The notes beneath the pieces were generated by a model that did no database searches, was not told where the DNA came from, and saw only the letters and a list, made by a program, of their open reading frames with translations. Below are positions 27,502 to 35,868 of a DNA stretch of 64,000 nucleotides, in pieces (position 1 is the stretch's first letter; each line of letters opens with the position of its first letter). The translations under genes were made by a program, and so were the position numbers. Where the stretch lies: contig NZ_QJKC01000008.1 of the NCBI RefSeq assembly GCF_003202035.1, positions 1-64,000 of the forward strand, in the 5' to 3' direction. The stretch is from Aquitalea magnusonii. GTDB lineage: Bacteria; Pseudomonadota; Gammaproteobacteria; Burkholderiales; Chromobacteriaceae.

Positions 27502-28029
27502 ATGAACCTGGAACTCATCGGCCCGGGCAAAGACATGCCGGGCGACTTCAACGTCGTGATCGAAATCTCCGCCAACGCTGCGCCGATCAAATACGAATTC
27601 GACAAAGAGTGGAATACCCTGGTGGTTGACCGTTTCATGGGCACCTCCATGATGTACCCGGCCAACTACGGCTTCGTGCCGCAAACCCTGGCTGGTGATG
27701 GCGACCCGGTCGACGTGCTGGTGGTCACCCCCTTCCCGCTGCCGCCGGGCGTGGTGATCCGCTGTCGTGCCCTGGGCCTGATCAAGATGGAAGACGACGG
27801 TGGCATCGATGCCAAGCTGGTAGCCGTGCCGGTGGAAAAACTGTGCCCGATGTACAAGTCCATCCAGAAGCTGGAAGACCTGCCGGAACTGCTGCGCGCG
27901 CAGATGGTGCACTTCTTCGAGCACTACAAGGACCTGGAAAAGGGCAAGTGGGTCAAGATCCACGGCTGGGGTACCCTGGAAGATGCCAAGACCGAACTGG
28001 TGGAAGGCATTGAACGCTTCGCCAAGTAA
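27502..28029 (+). CDS. ppa: Inorganic pyrophosphatase
   Basis: 175 residues, the E. coli length. Family I soluble enzyme hydrolysing PPi. Metal-binding residues are seen in KYEFDKEWN, YPANYGFVPQTLAGDGDPVDVLV (the D-G-D-P-x-D signature) and KMEDDGGIDAK. AAAGG lies upstream of the ATG. Followed by a strong terminator. Confidence 0.97.
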   Translation: MNLELIGPGKDMPGDFNVVIEISANAAPIKYEFDKEWNTLVVDRFMGTSMMYPANYGFVPQTLAGDGDPVDVLVVTPFPLPPGVVIRCRALGLIKMEDDGGIDAKLVAVPVEKLCPMYKSIQKLEDLPELLRAQMVHFFEHYKDLEKGKWVKIHGWGTLEDAKTELVEGIERFAK

Positions 28030-28040
28030 TGACATCGCAC

Positions 28041-28106
28041 AGCCTGCCGTGCAGGCTTGCGTCCGTTACGGACAAAAAAACGCCAGTGCATGCACTGGCG
28101 TTTTTA
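28041..28106. terminator. Three consecutive hairpins ending in a bidirectional terminator after ppa
   Basis: AGCCTGC/GCAGGCT (28041-28057), GTCCG/CGGAC (28061-28073) and the 20-nt perfect palindrome CGCCAGTGCATGCACTGGCG (28081-28100) flanked by A7 and T5. The last serves both ppa and the convergent small exported gene. Confidence 0.85.
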
Positions 28107-28120
28107 TTTGGCTGACCGCA

Positions 28121-28330
28121 TCAGTGATTACGGTAGTCGGCCCGATTGGCGGCAATGCTCTTGCCGGCATGATCATCAGCAGCCTTGCGTTGCGCATCAC
28201 TCTGACTGAACTGCTGTTCGTACTTTTGCACGACCTCCTTGTCCGGACGGCTGCGGACATCGCTATCGGCCATGGCAACAGCCACCAGCGCATTGGAAAC
28301 CACAACAGCCAGCATCAATTTCTTCAACAT
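28121..28330 (-). CDS. Small exported protein of unknown function
   Basis: 69 residues. A signal peptide is clear (MLKKLMLAVVVSNALVAVAMA, cleavage predicted after AMA), leaving about 48 mature residues that are highly charged and predicted helical, without Cys. GGAG lies 7 nt before the ATG, which supports a real gene. I recognise no family. Convergent with ppa. Confidence 0.7.
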   Translation of the reverse strand: MLKKLMLAVVVSNALVAVAMADSDVRSRPDKEVVQKYEQQFSQSDAQRKAADDHAGKSIAANRADYRNH

Positions 28331-28542
28331 GATTCACTCCATTCGGTTAGCAGGATGCAAGCGGCGTGCTACAGACCAGCAATATGCTTCAATTATTTTG
28401 ATGACATCATCGGCCAGGTCTGTACAATTAAAACTTCAAAACCGCGTTATTGCTTACATCGGGTTGGTGAAACAGATATTAAACGCGAGTCATTCCTGTT
28501 GATAGCGAAATGATCTGAACATTTCATTCAAAATAATCGAAC

Positions 28543-29442
28543 ATGAAAATCTCCCTGGATGCCCTGCTGGTACTGGATGCCATCGATCGCAACGGCAGCT
28601 TTGCCGCTGCTGCCGACGAATTGCACCGGGTCACTTCCGCCGTCAGCTACGTGATCCAGAAGCTGGAGCAAGACCTGGACGTCCAGCTATTCGACCGCAG
28701 CGGGCACCGCGCCCGCCTGACTGCCGCCGGACAAATCCTGCTGCGCGATGGCCGCAATCTGCTGGATGCCGCACGCACGGTGGAACACCGGCTGTTGCAG
28801 CAGGCCGCCGGCTGGGAAAGCGAGCTGGTCATCACCATTGGTGATCTCATCCCCTTCGAGCAGCTCATACCGCTGATTGCCCGCTTCGACCAGCTGAACA
28901 GCGGCACGCAATTGCGCTTTACCCGCGAGGTTTTCGGCGGCATCTGGGATGCACTGTATGATGCGCGTGCCGACCTGGTGCTGGGCGCACCCGGCCACCC
29001 GCCGGCAGGGGACTACTTCTACCGGGAAATCGGCACTATCGATTTCGTTTTTCTGGTCAGCCCGCAGCATCCGCTGGCCAGCGCACCCGAGCCGCTGTCC
29101 GCCCACACCTTGCGCCAGCACCGGATTATTTCGCTGGGCGACACTTCGCGCCGCCTGCCGACACGTACCGCAGGCATACTCAACGGGCAGGATGTGCTGA
29201 CCGTGCATACACTGGATGCAAAGCTCGCACTGATGACAGCAGGGCTGGGCATAGGCTACCTGCCGCGCATGCTCGCCACGCCCTATCTGCAAAACGGCCA
29301 ACTTGTGGAAAAATCACTCAAGGAAAAGCGCGGTTGCACCAAGATGTTTTACGCATGGAAAGAAGAGTCTCCCGGCAAGGCATTGGCCTGGTTCATTGAC
29401 AACCTGGCACTGGCCATCCAGCAACAGCAACTGATCATATAA
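28543..29442 (+). CDS. LysR-family transcriptional regulator
   Basis: 299 residues. N-terminal helix-turn-helix at ~15-60 (GSFAAAADELHRVTSAVSYVIQKLEQDLDVQLFDR), LysR substrate-binding fold from ~90 (LVITIGDLIPFEQLIPLI..., GLGIGYLPRML). It is followed after 9 bp by the degenerate dehydrogenase-like gene, suggesting co-transcription. Target and ligand unknown. Confidence 0.88.
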   Translation: MKISLDALLVLDAIDRNGSFAAAADELHRVTSAVSYVIQKLEQDLDVQLFDRSGHRARLTAAGQILLRDGRNLLDAARTVEHRLLQQAAGWESELVITIGDLIPFEQLIPLIARFDQLNSGTQLRFTREVFGGIWDALYDARADLVLGAPGHPPAGDYFYREIGTIDFVFLVSPQHPLASAPEPLSAHTLRQHRIISLGDTSRRLPTRTAGILNGQDVLTVHTLDAKLALMTAGLGIGYLPRMLATPYLQNGQLVEKSLKEKRGCTKMFYAWKEESPGKALAWFIDNLALAIQQQQLII

Positions 29443-29451
29443 GGCCAAGCG

Positions 29452-30174
29452 ATGTTTCAGCCTCAGGGCAGCGCTCCTCACCTGCACTGGCTCAGCCAGC
29501 GCCTGCAAGCACGCAGCCTGCTGCGCGCCGCCGGCGCACGGCCGGCATGGCTGCCAGGCGACTGGCAAGGCTTTGCCGGGGAGAGCTGCTGGCTGGACCT
29601 GGCGGCAGATGACAGCCACCACCTGCTGCAACGCGCCGGGCATTGCCAACAGCACGGGATTGCCTTGCTGGAAGTGTGTGGCCAATGGCTGCCACAAGGA
29701 GAGCAGTTCGGTTTCATGCTGCTATGCGGCGGCGAATTGACAGCCACCAGCGAAGCCCGCAGCTGGCTGGATTGCGCCGCCCCCCTGGCAGGAGGCTGGC
29801 TGCATTGCGGGCCGCCCGGCAGCGCCCGCTATACCCTGCATGTCATCAATGCCATGCGCCATGCCTGGCAACTGGCCCTGCAACAGCTGCCGGCCAATGG
29901 CCAACCCTGCAGCATCAACTGGGAAGCGCTCATGCAGCAGCAGAGTGAACTGGCCGACAAGCTGTATTTGCTCTCAGCCGGCTATCTGCAGCGCCAGGGG
30001 ATAGAGGCGGCGGCCTGCAGTGCCAGCGAGGCGAGGCACAACTTCGCCCTGCCCGTTGCAGCGCAAAGCCACTTTGCCGCCAATCTGGCCATCCTCATCG
30101 TGCTGGCCATGCAACAGCGCGACACCCTGCACAGCATGTTGCAGCAGGTGTTCGCCACGCTGCAGCAGCCTTAA
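29452..30174 (+). CDS. Degenerate 6-phosphogluconate-dehydrogenase-like protein, probably non-catalytic
   Basis: 240 residues. No exact family is obvious, but residues ~40-145 follow the 6PGDH pattern in order: GESCWLDLAAD resembles GD.VIDGGNS, HGIALLEV resembles KGI.FLDV, FGFMLLCGGE resembles ...LM.GG., and LHCGPPGSARYTLHVINAM resembles HCGP.GAGHFVKMVHNGI. At the last site the catalytic Lys is Leu and the His is Ile, while Asn is kept. The N-terminal GxGxxG nucleotide motif is missing. AAGG lies 7 nt upstream of the ATG. Likely a pseudoenzyme; the resemblance was judged by eye. Confidence 0.5.
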   Translation: MFQPQGSAPHLHWLSQRLQARSLLRAAGARPAWLPGDWQGFAGESCWLDLAADDSHHLLQRAGHCQQHGIALLEVCGQWLPQGEQFGFMLLCGGELTATSEARSWLDCAAPLAGGWLHCGPPGSARYTLHVINAMRHAWQLALQQLPANGQPCSINWEALMQQQSELADKLYLLSAGYLQRQGIEAAACSASEARHNFALPVAAQSHFAANLAILIVLAMQQRDTLHSMLQQVFATLQQP

Positions 30175-30191
30175 GCAATATGACAGGCAAT

Positions 30192-30218
30192 AAAAAACCC
30201 GCCGAGTGGCGGGTTTTC
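30192..30218. terminator. Bidirectional terminator between the 240-aa gene and the phasin
   Basis: A6 - CCCGCC - GAGT - GGCGGG - TTTT at 30192-30217; serves both convergent genes. Confidence 0.8.
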
Positions 30219-30235
30219 TGTATCACTGCAACAAA

Positions 30236-30808
30236 TCAGGCAGTCGCAGCAGGCGTAGCCGGCTTTTTGCGGCTTACCGCGGCAGCGGTGGCCTTGGCCT
30301 GGGTGCTGGCAGCTTCTACGCTGGCTTCAGCAATTTCGGCGCTGACTTTTTTGGCGGTCTTGGACACGCTTTCGAAAGCAGCGTTGGAGCTGTTGACGAA
30401 GGTTTTCAGTGCGGAAACGGCAACATCGGAACCAGCCGGCGCGTTCTTGGACAGACGGTCCAGATTGCTCAGCAGCAGCTTGTTCTGTTCAGCCAGTTGT
30501 TCTTCCACGAAGGAGCTCAGTTCGCCCTGGGTGGTCACGGCTACATCGTAAACTTCGCGGGCCACGCTGAAAGCCTGGTCCAGGCTGGGCTGTGCCAGGC
30601 TGGTTTGCAGCTCGGCAAAGGCTTTCGGGTCCTTCACTTCGGTCAGCGCCTTGAAGTGCTTGGCATTGTTGTCCAGCAGCTTGCGGGTCAGTTCCAGCTG
30701 CAGGTTGGCAAAGCGCTCGGCGCCAGCCAGGACGATGGAGGACAGGCGAACGGCTTTGTCGAACTGCGCCTGGCCGAGAGCAGAAAATTCTTGGGTGTTG
30801 GTAAACAT
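30236..30808 (-). CDS. Phasin, polyhydroxyalkanoate granule-associated protein
   Basis: 190 residues. Phasin family (PhaP type): amphipathic helical protein coating PHA granules. Family features are the start MFTNTQEFSALGQAQFDKAVRL, the amphipathic stretch LQLELTRKLLDNNAKHFKALTEVKDPKAFAELQ, and an Ala/Lys/Pro-rich C-terminus (KKPATPAATA). AGGAG lies 6 nt before the ATG. Two inverted repeats upstream may bind PhaR. Confidence 0.9.
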   Translation of the reverse strand: MFTNTQEFSALGQAQFDKAVRLSSIVLAGAERFANLQLELTRKLLDNNAKHFKALTEVKDPKAFAELQTSLAQPSLDQAFSVAREVYDVAVTTQGELSSFVEEQLAEQNKLLLSNLDRLSKNAPAGSDVAVSALKTFVNSSNAAFESVSKTAKKVSAEIAEASVEAASTQAKATAAAVSRKKPATPAATA

Positions 30809-31162
30809 GGCTACTCCTGGAAATGTCGAAATACAACTCAGCTTTAACAGTCACAACAACCGTTTCGCCGCCAATGCTGCACAGCAGCAAATGTAATTTA
30901 ACCAAATGGTCGGTACAGGTCAAGAAAATGTTGCACCGCACAATTTCGTAAACAGCTATTTTGTATGTGTTTTTACAACACCAACATTCCAAATGGATGA
31001 CAGTATCGCGACAATTCCAGCCCATGCGCGGCTGGCTGATTTTTTTGCAACGCAATATGCACAGAAAACCAGGGCCAGCGATTAGTTCACCGGCATTGAA
31101 AGGGGGACGGCAAGCCAGTACACTCGCTCCATAGAAGAAATCTATTTATATAAAGCCTACCC
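30809..31162. promoter_or_regulatory. Divergent promoter region phasin/minC with candidate PhaR sites
   Basis: 354 bp without a gene. TGCTGCACAGCAGCA at 30875-30889 contains CTGC-N3-GCAG, the motif described for PhaR of Paracoccus, about 70 bp upstream of the phasin ATG. A second element TTGCACCGCACAA is at 30931-30943. Between the first site and the gene, minus-strand TTGTGA - 17 bp - TATTTC could be the promoter. Nothing distinctive was seen on the minC side. Confidence 0.4.
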
Positions 31163-31876
31163 ATGAGCTCTGCGGTCACCGCCTTTGACATCAAATCTGC
31201 CAGCCTGGATCTGCTGGCCCTGATTCTCCGCACGGACAATCCGGAAGAACTGACCACTGCGCTGGAGGCCCGTTTCGGCCCGGCCGGTGATGCCCCGGCC
31301 GAAGCCTTCCTGCTGGATGTGGAAGCCCTGGCAGCGGCAGCCGACGCCGATTACGGCCGCCTGCTGCCCATGCTCAGCCGCCATGGCATCCGCGCCGTGG
31401 CCCTGCGCCACCCGGACAGCAGCATGGCCGAGGTGGCCAGCCGCTATGGCCTGGCCTATGTACGCAGCAGCACCCCGCCGCGCCAGAACCTGAGCGAGGC
31501 CGTGAGCAAGCCGGTGGAAGTGGCCCCCGCCCCTGCCCCGGTGGCCGCCATGATCATCGACCGTCCGGTGCGCGCCGGACAGCAGATTTACGCCCGCGGC
31601 GGCGACCTGATCGTGCTGGCCATGGTCAGTGCCGGTGCCGAGGTGATAGCCGACGGCAACATCCATATTTATGCCCCGCTGCGTGGCCGCGCTCTGGCTG
31701 GTGCACGCGGCAACACCGCGGCGCGCATTTTCGTGCGCAGCATGGAGGCCGAACTGGTCTCCATTGCCGGGGTCTATCGCACTATCGAACAGGCCCTGCC
31801 CGAAAGCATCAAGGGCAAGCCTACCCAGATCTATCTTGAAAACGAGCGCCTGGTCATGACCGCGCTTGGCGAATAA
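31163..31876 (+). CDS. minC: Septum-site inhibitor MinC
   Basis: 237 residues. Blocks FtsZ ring formation near poles. N-terminal domain ~1-110 (FDIKSASLDLLALILRTDN), Pro/Ala linker, then the C-terminal beta-helix (RPVRAGQQIYARGGDLIVLAMVSAGAEVIADGNIHIYAPLRGRALAGARGN) that binds MinD. First gene of minCDE-oxyR; minD follows after 24 bp. Confidence 0.96.
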   Translation: MSSAVTAFDIKSASLDLLALILRTDNPEELTTALEARFGPAGDAPAEAFLLDVEALAAAADADYGRLLPMLSRHGIRAVALRHPDSSMAEVASRYGLAYVRSSTPPRQNLSEAVSKPVEVAPAPAPVAAMIIDRPVRAGQQIYARGGDLIVLAMVSAGAEVIADGNIHIYAPLRGRALAGARGNTAARIFVRSMEAELVSIAGVYRTIEQALPESIKGKPTQIYLENERLVMTALGE

Positions 31877-31900
31877 TTCAATTATCCAAAGGGATTTACC

Positions 31901-32713
31901 GTGGCAAAAATCATCGTCGTGACTTCCGGCAAAGGTGGTGTCGGCAAAACCACCACCAGTGCCAGCTTTGCATCCGGCCTGGCCCTGCGTGGACACAAGA
32001 CTGTGGTCATCGACTTTGACGTCGGCCTGCGCAACCTGGACCTGATCATGGGTTGCGAGCGCCGTGTCGTGTACGACCTGATCAATGTGGTGAACGGCGA
32101 GGCATCGCTGAACCAGGCGCTGATCAAGGACAAGAATTGCGACAACCTGTACATCATTCCGGCCTCGCAAACCCGCGACAAGGATGCCCTGTCGCAAGAG
32201 GGCGTGGAGAAGGTGCTGAAGGAGCTGGCCGACAGCGGCTTCGAATTCATCGTCTGCGACTCGCCGGCCGGTATCGAAAAGGGTGCCCTGCTGGCGCTGT
32301 ACTTTGCCGATGAAGCGCTGATCGTCACCAACCCGGAAGTGTCTTCGGTGCGCGACTCCGACCGCATCCTGGGCATTCTGGCCTCCAAATCGCGCCGTGC
32401 CGAACTGGGAGGCGACCCGGTCAAGGAACACCTGCTGATTACCCGCTACTCGCCGGCCCGTGTCGACAAGGGCGAGATGCTGTCGGTGGACGACGTCAAG
32501 GAAATCCTGCGCGTGCCGCTGATCGGCGTGATTCCGGAATCGCAGACCGTATTGCAAGCCTCCAACTCTGGCACCCCGGCCATCCACCTCAAGGGCAGCG
32601 ATGTCGCCGAGGCCTATTCCGACGTGATTTCACGTTTCCTGGGCGAAGATCGCCCCATGCGCTTCCTGGACGCGCCCAAGGTGGGCCTGCTCAAGCGCCT
32701 GTTCGGAGGTTAA
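31901..32713 (+). CDS. minD: Cell-division ATPase MinD
   Basis: 270 residues. Deviant Walker ATPase recruiting MinC to the membrane. Motifs: VTSGKGGVGKTTTSASFA, VIDFDVGLRNLDLIMGCERRVVYD, FIVCDSPAGIE, and a C-terminal amphipathic membrane-targeting helix ending GLLKRLFGG. Its intact motifs contrast with the degenerate FlhG in the same window. Confidence 0.97.
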   Translation: MAKIIVVTSGKGGVGKTTTSASFASGLALRGHKTVVIDFDVGLRNLDLIMGCERRVVYDLINVVNGEASLNQALIKDKNCDNLYIIPASQTRDKDALSQEGVEKVLKELADSGFEFIVCDSPAGIEKGALLALYFADEALIVTNPEVSSVRDSDRILGILASKSRRAELGGDPVKEHLLITRYSPARVDKGEMLSVDDVKEILRVPLIGVIPESQTVLQASNSGTPAIHLKGSDVAEAYSDVISRFLGEDRPMRFLDAPKVGLLKRLFGG

Positions 32714-32716
32714 ACC

Positions 32717-32974
32717 ATGTCCCTAATCGACATCCTGTTCGGCAAGCGCCAGAAGACCGCCGCCATTGCCAGAGAACGTCTGCAGATCATCCTGGCGCAC
32801 GAGCGCAATGGTCGCAGCGCCCCTGACTACCTGCCCGCCCTGCAACGCGAGCTGATGGAGGTGATCTCCAAATACGTGGCGGTCAATCTGGATGACATCA
32901 AGGTGCAGGTAGAACGCCAGGATGACTTTGAGGTGCTGGAGGTCAATATCGTCCTGCCGGAGCATCAGCGCTAA
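32717..32974 (+). CDS. minE: MinE topological specificity factor
   Basis: 85 residues. [30 protein letters not shown] is the anti-MinCD and membrane-binding region; the rest is the dimerisation domain ([21 protein letters not shown]). Three bp after minD; oxyR starts 3 bp later. Confidence 0.96.
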   Translation: MSLIDILFGKRQKTAAIARERLQIILAHERNGRSAPDYLPALQRELMEVISKYVAVNLDDIKVQVERQDDFEVLEVNIVLPEHQR

Positions 32975-32977
32975 ACC

Positions 32978-33919
32978 ATGACGCTGACCGAACTCCGCTA
33001 CATCGTGGCAGTGGCGCGCGAGCGCCACTTTGGCCGCGCCGCACAAAGCTGCTTTGTCAGCCAGCCCACCCTGTCCATCGCCATCAAGAAGCTGGAAGAC
33101 GAACTGGGCATCACCCTGTTCGAACGCGGTGGCCAGGAAGTGGCGGTGACGGAAATTGGCGAACGCATCATCGAGCAGTCGCAGCGCGTGCTGGAAGAAG
33201 CCGAAACCGTGAAACGGCTGGCTGGCGAACACCAGAACGAGCTGGTCGGCCCGCTCAAGCTGGGGGTGATCTTCACCATCAGCCCCTATCTGCTGCCCAA
33301 GCTGATCCCGGCCCTGCGCATTCTGGCACCGGAGATGCCGCTGATTCTGGAAGAGAACTACACCGCACGCCTGGCGGAAATGCTCAAGCGTGGCGAAGTG
33401 GATGCCATCATCGTCGCCGATCCTTTCGAGGAAGCCGGCACCATGACCTGGCCGCTCTATGACGAATCCTTCGTGGTCGCCACACCCAAGGGGCATCCGT
33501 GGGAAAAGCTGGCCTGCATCGAGCCCAGCCAGCTGACCGACGAAAGCGTGCTGCTGCTGAACCAGGGCAACTGTTTCCGCGACCAGGTGTTGCAAGCCTG
33601 CAGCGAACTGGCCAGCAAACAGAATCACCAGTCTGGTCTGGCCACTACCTTGCAGGGCAGCTCGCTCAACACCATTCGCCACATGGTGGCCAGCGGCATG
33701 GGCGTAACCGTGATGCCGTCCACCTCCATCGGCCCTGGCGATGACAGCCTGTTGTCCATCCTGCCCTTCCGTGAGCCCGCACCGCAACGGCGGGTCCTGC
33801 TGGTCACCCGCAAGCAGTTTTTCCGCAAGAAGGCGGTGGAAACCCTGCAGCAGGCGGTGTTCCGCTCTGGCTTGGCCGGTGTGGACATGCTGGAAAACGA
33901 GAGTCCGCTCGGCAGTTGA
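32978..33919 (+). CDS. oxyR: OxyR, peroxide-sensing LysR-type regulator
   Basis: 313 residues. Redox-switch activator of peroxide defence. The sensing pair falls exactly on the E. coli numbering: C199 in NQGNCFRDQ and C208 in LQAC. Helix-turn-helix ~18-38 (FGRAAQSCFVSQPTLSIAIKKLEDELG). It starts 3 bp after minE, giving the minCDE-oxyR arrangement also seen in Neisseria, so basal oxyR expression is probably tied to the min operon. Confidence 0.95.
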   Translation: MTLTELRYIVAVARERHFGRAAQSCFVSQPTLSIAIKKLEDELGITLFERGGQEVAVTEIGERIIEQSQRVLEEAETVKRLAGEHQNELVGPLKLGVIFTISPYLLPKLIPALRILAPEMPLILEENYTARLAEMLKRGEVDAIIVADPFEEAGTMTWPLYDESFVVATPKGHPWEKLACIEPSQLTDESVLLLNQGNCFRDQVLQACSELASKQNHQSGLATTLQGSSLNTIRHMVASGMGVTVMPSTSIGPGDDSLLSILPFREPAPQRRVLLVTRKQFFRKKAVETLQQAVFRSGLAGVDMLENESPLGS

Positions 33920-33934
33920 TCCGGACACTGCAGA

Positions 33935-33967
33935 TAAAAAAAGCCGCTCCTGTGAGCGGCTTTTTTA
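33935..33967. terminator. Bidirectional terminator after minCDE-oxyR
   Basis: A7 - GCCGCTC - CTGT - GAGCGGC - T6 at 33936-33966; also terminates the convergent aminotransferase gene. Confidence 0.88.
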
Positions 33968-33979
33968 TTGAGTCAAGAC

Positions 33980-35134
33980 TCAGCGGTGGGCTGCACGCAC
34001 CAACTCCGCCAGTCGGGCAATGCCTTCCTCGATACGGTCAACCGCCGCATGGCTGAAGTTGAGGCGCAAATGGCCAATGCCATCTTGCGGATTCGGGTAG
34101 AACGGTTCACCCGGCATGAAGGCGACATTGCACTCGGCCAGCGCGGTCTTGAGCAGTTCACGCGTGTCCTGCGGCTGCTTCAGGGTCAGCCAGAAGAACA
34201 AGCCACCCTTGGGAACCTGCCAGTCGGCCAGATCGGCAAAATGCTTTTCTAGCGCAGCCTGCATGGCATCACGGCCCACGCGGTAGGTATCGCGCAGCGA
34301 TTGCAGATGGGCCGGAAACGCCGGATCGGCCAACTGCTGGGCAATAAACCACTGTCCCGGACGGTTGCTGTGCAGATCAGTGGATTGCTTCAGCTTGACC
34401 AGATGCGGATACAGCTCGGGCGAGGCGATCAGGTAGCCGATGCGCAAGCCCGGTGCCAGCGTCTTGGAGAAGGAGCCGGCATAAATCCACGGCGTATTCT
34501 TCAGGTGACTCACCAGCGGCGCCGGTGCTTCGCCATCGTAAGACAGGGCGCGGTATGGATCGTCTTCATACACCGGCAAGCCGTGGGCGTCGATCACCTC
34601 GGCCAGCGCACGGCGGTTTTCCTCGCTGTAACAGGCGCCGGACGGGTTCTGGAAGCTGGGAATCAGGTAGGTCAGCCGCGGCTTTGCCGTGCGCAGGGCC
34701 TGCTCAAGCTTGGCCGGCGGCAGTTGGCCATTCTCCTGGGCAACCGCAGTAATGGCCGCACCAAACAGCTTGAAGGACTGCAAGGCTGCCAGATAAGTCG
34801 GGCCTTCGGTCAGCACCGGTGTGCCCGGATCGATGAACAGCTTGGACGCCAGGTCGATGGCCTGTTGCGAGCCGGACAACACCAGCACTTGCTCGGCGCT
34901 GCACTGCAGCCCCAGCGCTCTGGCCTGGGCCGCGATCAGTTCGCGCAGCTGCGGCTCACCCTCGGTCGTGCCGTATTGCGCCAGATCAGGCGGCAGGCCG
35001 CTGAAGTCCAGCTGCGGCAGACAGCTGGCTGCCGGCAGACCACCGGCAAAGGAAATGACTTCCGGGCGCTGGGCGGCGGCAAGGATTTCGCGGATCAGCG
35101 AACCCATCAGTCGTTCGATACGTTCTGAAAACAT
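33980..35134 (-). CDS. PLP-dependent aminotransferase (class I/II, 2-aminoadipate/MocR-like branch)
   Basis: 384 residues from the ATG at 35134, chosen because GGAG lies 7 nt upstream. Fold-type I aminotransferase: SGSQQAIDL (phosphate site), PSFQNPSG, EDDPYRALSY (PLP-ring Asp/Tyr), GSFSKTLAPGLRIGY with Schiff-base lysine K224, and the substrate Arg in GHLRLNFS. Exact substrate cannot be assigned. Divergent from a MarR gene that may control it. Confidence 0.85.
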   Translation of the reverse strand: MFSERIERLMGSLIREILAAAQRPEVISFAGGLPAASCLPQLDFSGLPPDLAQYGTTEGEPQLRELIAAQARALGLQCSAEQVLVLSGSQQAIDLASKLFIDPGTPVLTEGPTYLAALQSFKLFGAAITAVAQENGQLPPAKLEQALRTAKPRLTYLIPSFQNPSGACYSEENRRALAEVIDAHGLPVYEDDPYRALSYDGEAPAPLVSHLKNTPWIYAGSFSKTLAPGLRIGYLIASPELYPHLVKLKQSTDLHSNRPGQWFIAQQLADPAFPAHLQSLRDTYRVGRDAMQAALEKHFADLADWQVPKGGLFFWLTLKQPQDTRELLKTALAECNVAFMPGEPFYPNPQDGIGHLRLNFSHAAVDRIEEGIARLAELVRAAHR

Positions 35135-35288
35135 GGTAATCTCCATGACTGTCGCAGCGGCATGTCCGCCATATTGCCGTGGCCGAGGGTGGTAAGCCTA
35201 CGGAAGCCCAGCTCCTGCAGCAGTAAGGGTGATTTCTTCTGCTACCGCTTTATGGTCTGCCACTGCGCCAATCCATCAAACAATAAAC

Positions 35289-35303
35289 GTCAATTTTTTT
35301 GAC
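35289..35303. promoter_or_regulatory. Candidate operator in the aminotransferase/MarR divergent region
   Basis: Perfect short inverted repeat GTCAA-TTTTT-TTGAC, 33 bp upstream of the MarR-type start and about 155 bp from the aminotransferase start. A further small hairpin CCCCT/AGGGG lies at 35312-35324 over the MarR ribosome-binding site. Function inferred from position only. Confidence 0.35.
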
Positions 35304-35335
35304 CTAATTTACCCCTGACAGGGGATGTCGTCAAC

Positions 35336-35791
35336 ATGCCTGACAGCGATAACGCGATTGATTTGCGCGCAGCCATGGAAGTGTTCTTCCATGCCTACAA
35401 AGCCTTTACCGCCAAGCCAGATGAAATCCTGGCCCGGCGTGGCCTGGCCCGGGTGCATCACCGCATACTGTTTTTTGTGGCGCGCTACCCCGGCCTGTCG
35501 GTGAAGGACCTGCTGGGCGCGCTGGACGTGACCAAGCAGGCCATCAACATGCCGCTGCGCCAACTGGTGGAGATGGGACTGATCGCCAGCGTGGCGGCCA
35601 GCCACGACAAGCGGGTAAAGCAGCTGACACTGACCGGCGAAGGCCGCAAGCTGGAAGAGGCCCTGCACAAGGAGCAAGCGCGCTTGCTCAGCCAGGCCTT
35701 CAACCGCATCGGTGATACCGCCACCCGCGACTGGATGGCGGTCAATGCGCAATTGGCCGGGCGCGCCGAAGCCGAGGACGCCAAGCACTGA
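35336..35791 (+). CDS. MarR-family transcriptional regulator
   Basis: 151 residues. Winged helix: VHHRILFFVARYPGLSVKDLLGALDVTKQAINMPLRQLVEMGLI (recognition region ~50-90), wing SHDKRVKQLTLTGEG. Divergently transcribed from the aminotransferase, a common layout for local regulation. Ligand unknown. Confidence 0.85.
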   Translation: MPDSDNAIDLRAAMEVFFHAYKAFTAKPDEILARRGLARVHHRILFFVARYPGLSVKDLLGALDVTKQAINMPLRQLVEMGLIASVAASHDKRVKQLTLTGEGRKLEEALHKEQARLLSQAFNRIGDTATRDWMAVNAQLAGRAEAEDAKH

Positions 35792-35815
35792 GCCGGCTCC
35801 CTGCCTGCCGCATGT

Positions 35816-35853
35816 AAAAAAGCCCGCGTCATGTGACACGGGCTTTTATTTGG
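35816..35853. terminator. Bidirectional terminator between marR-type gene and greB
   Basis: AAAAAAGCCCG..GTCA / TGAC..CGGGCTTTT with one internal mismatch; serves both convergent genes. Confidence 0.75.
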
Positions 35854-35868
35854 GCTGGGTAGTCCGGC

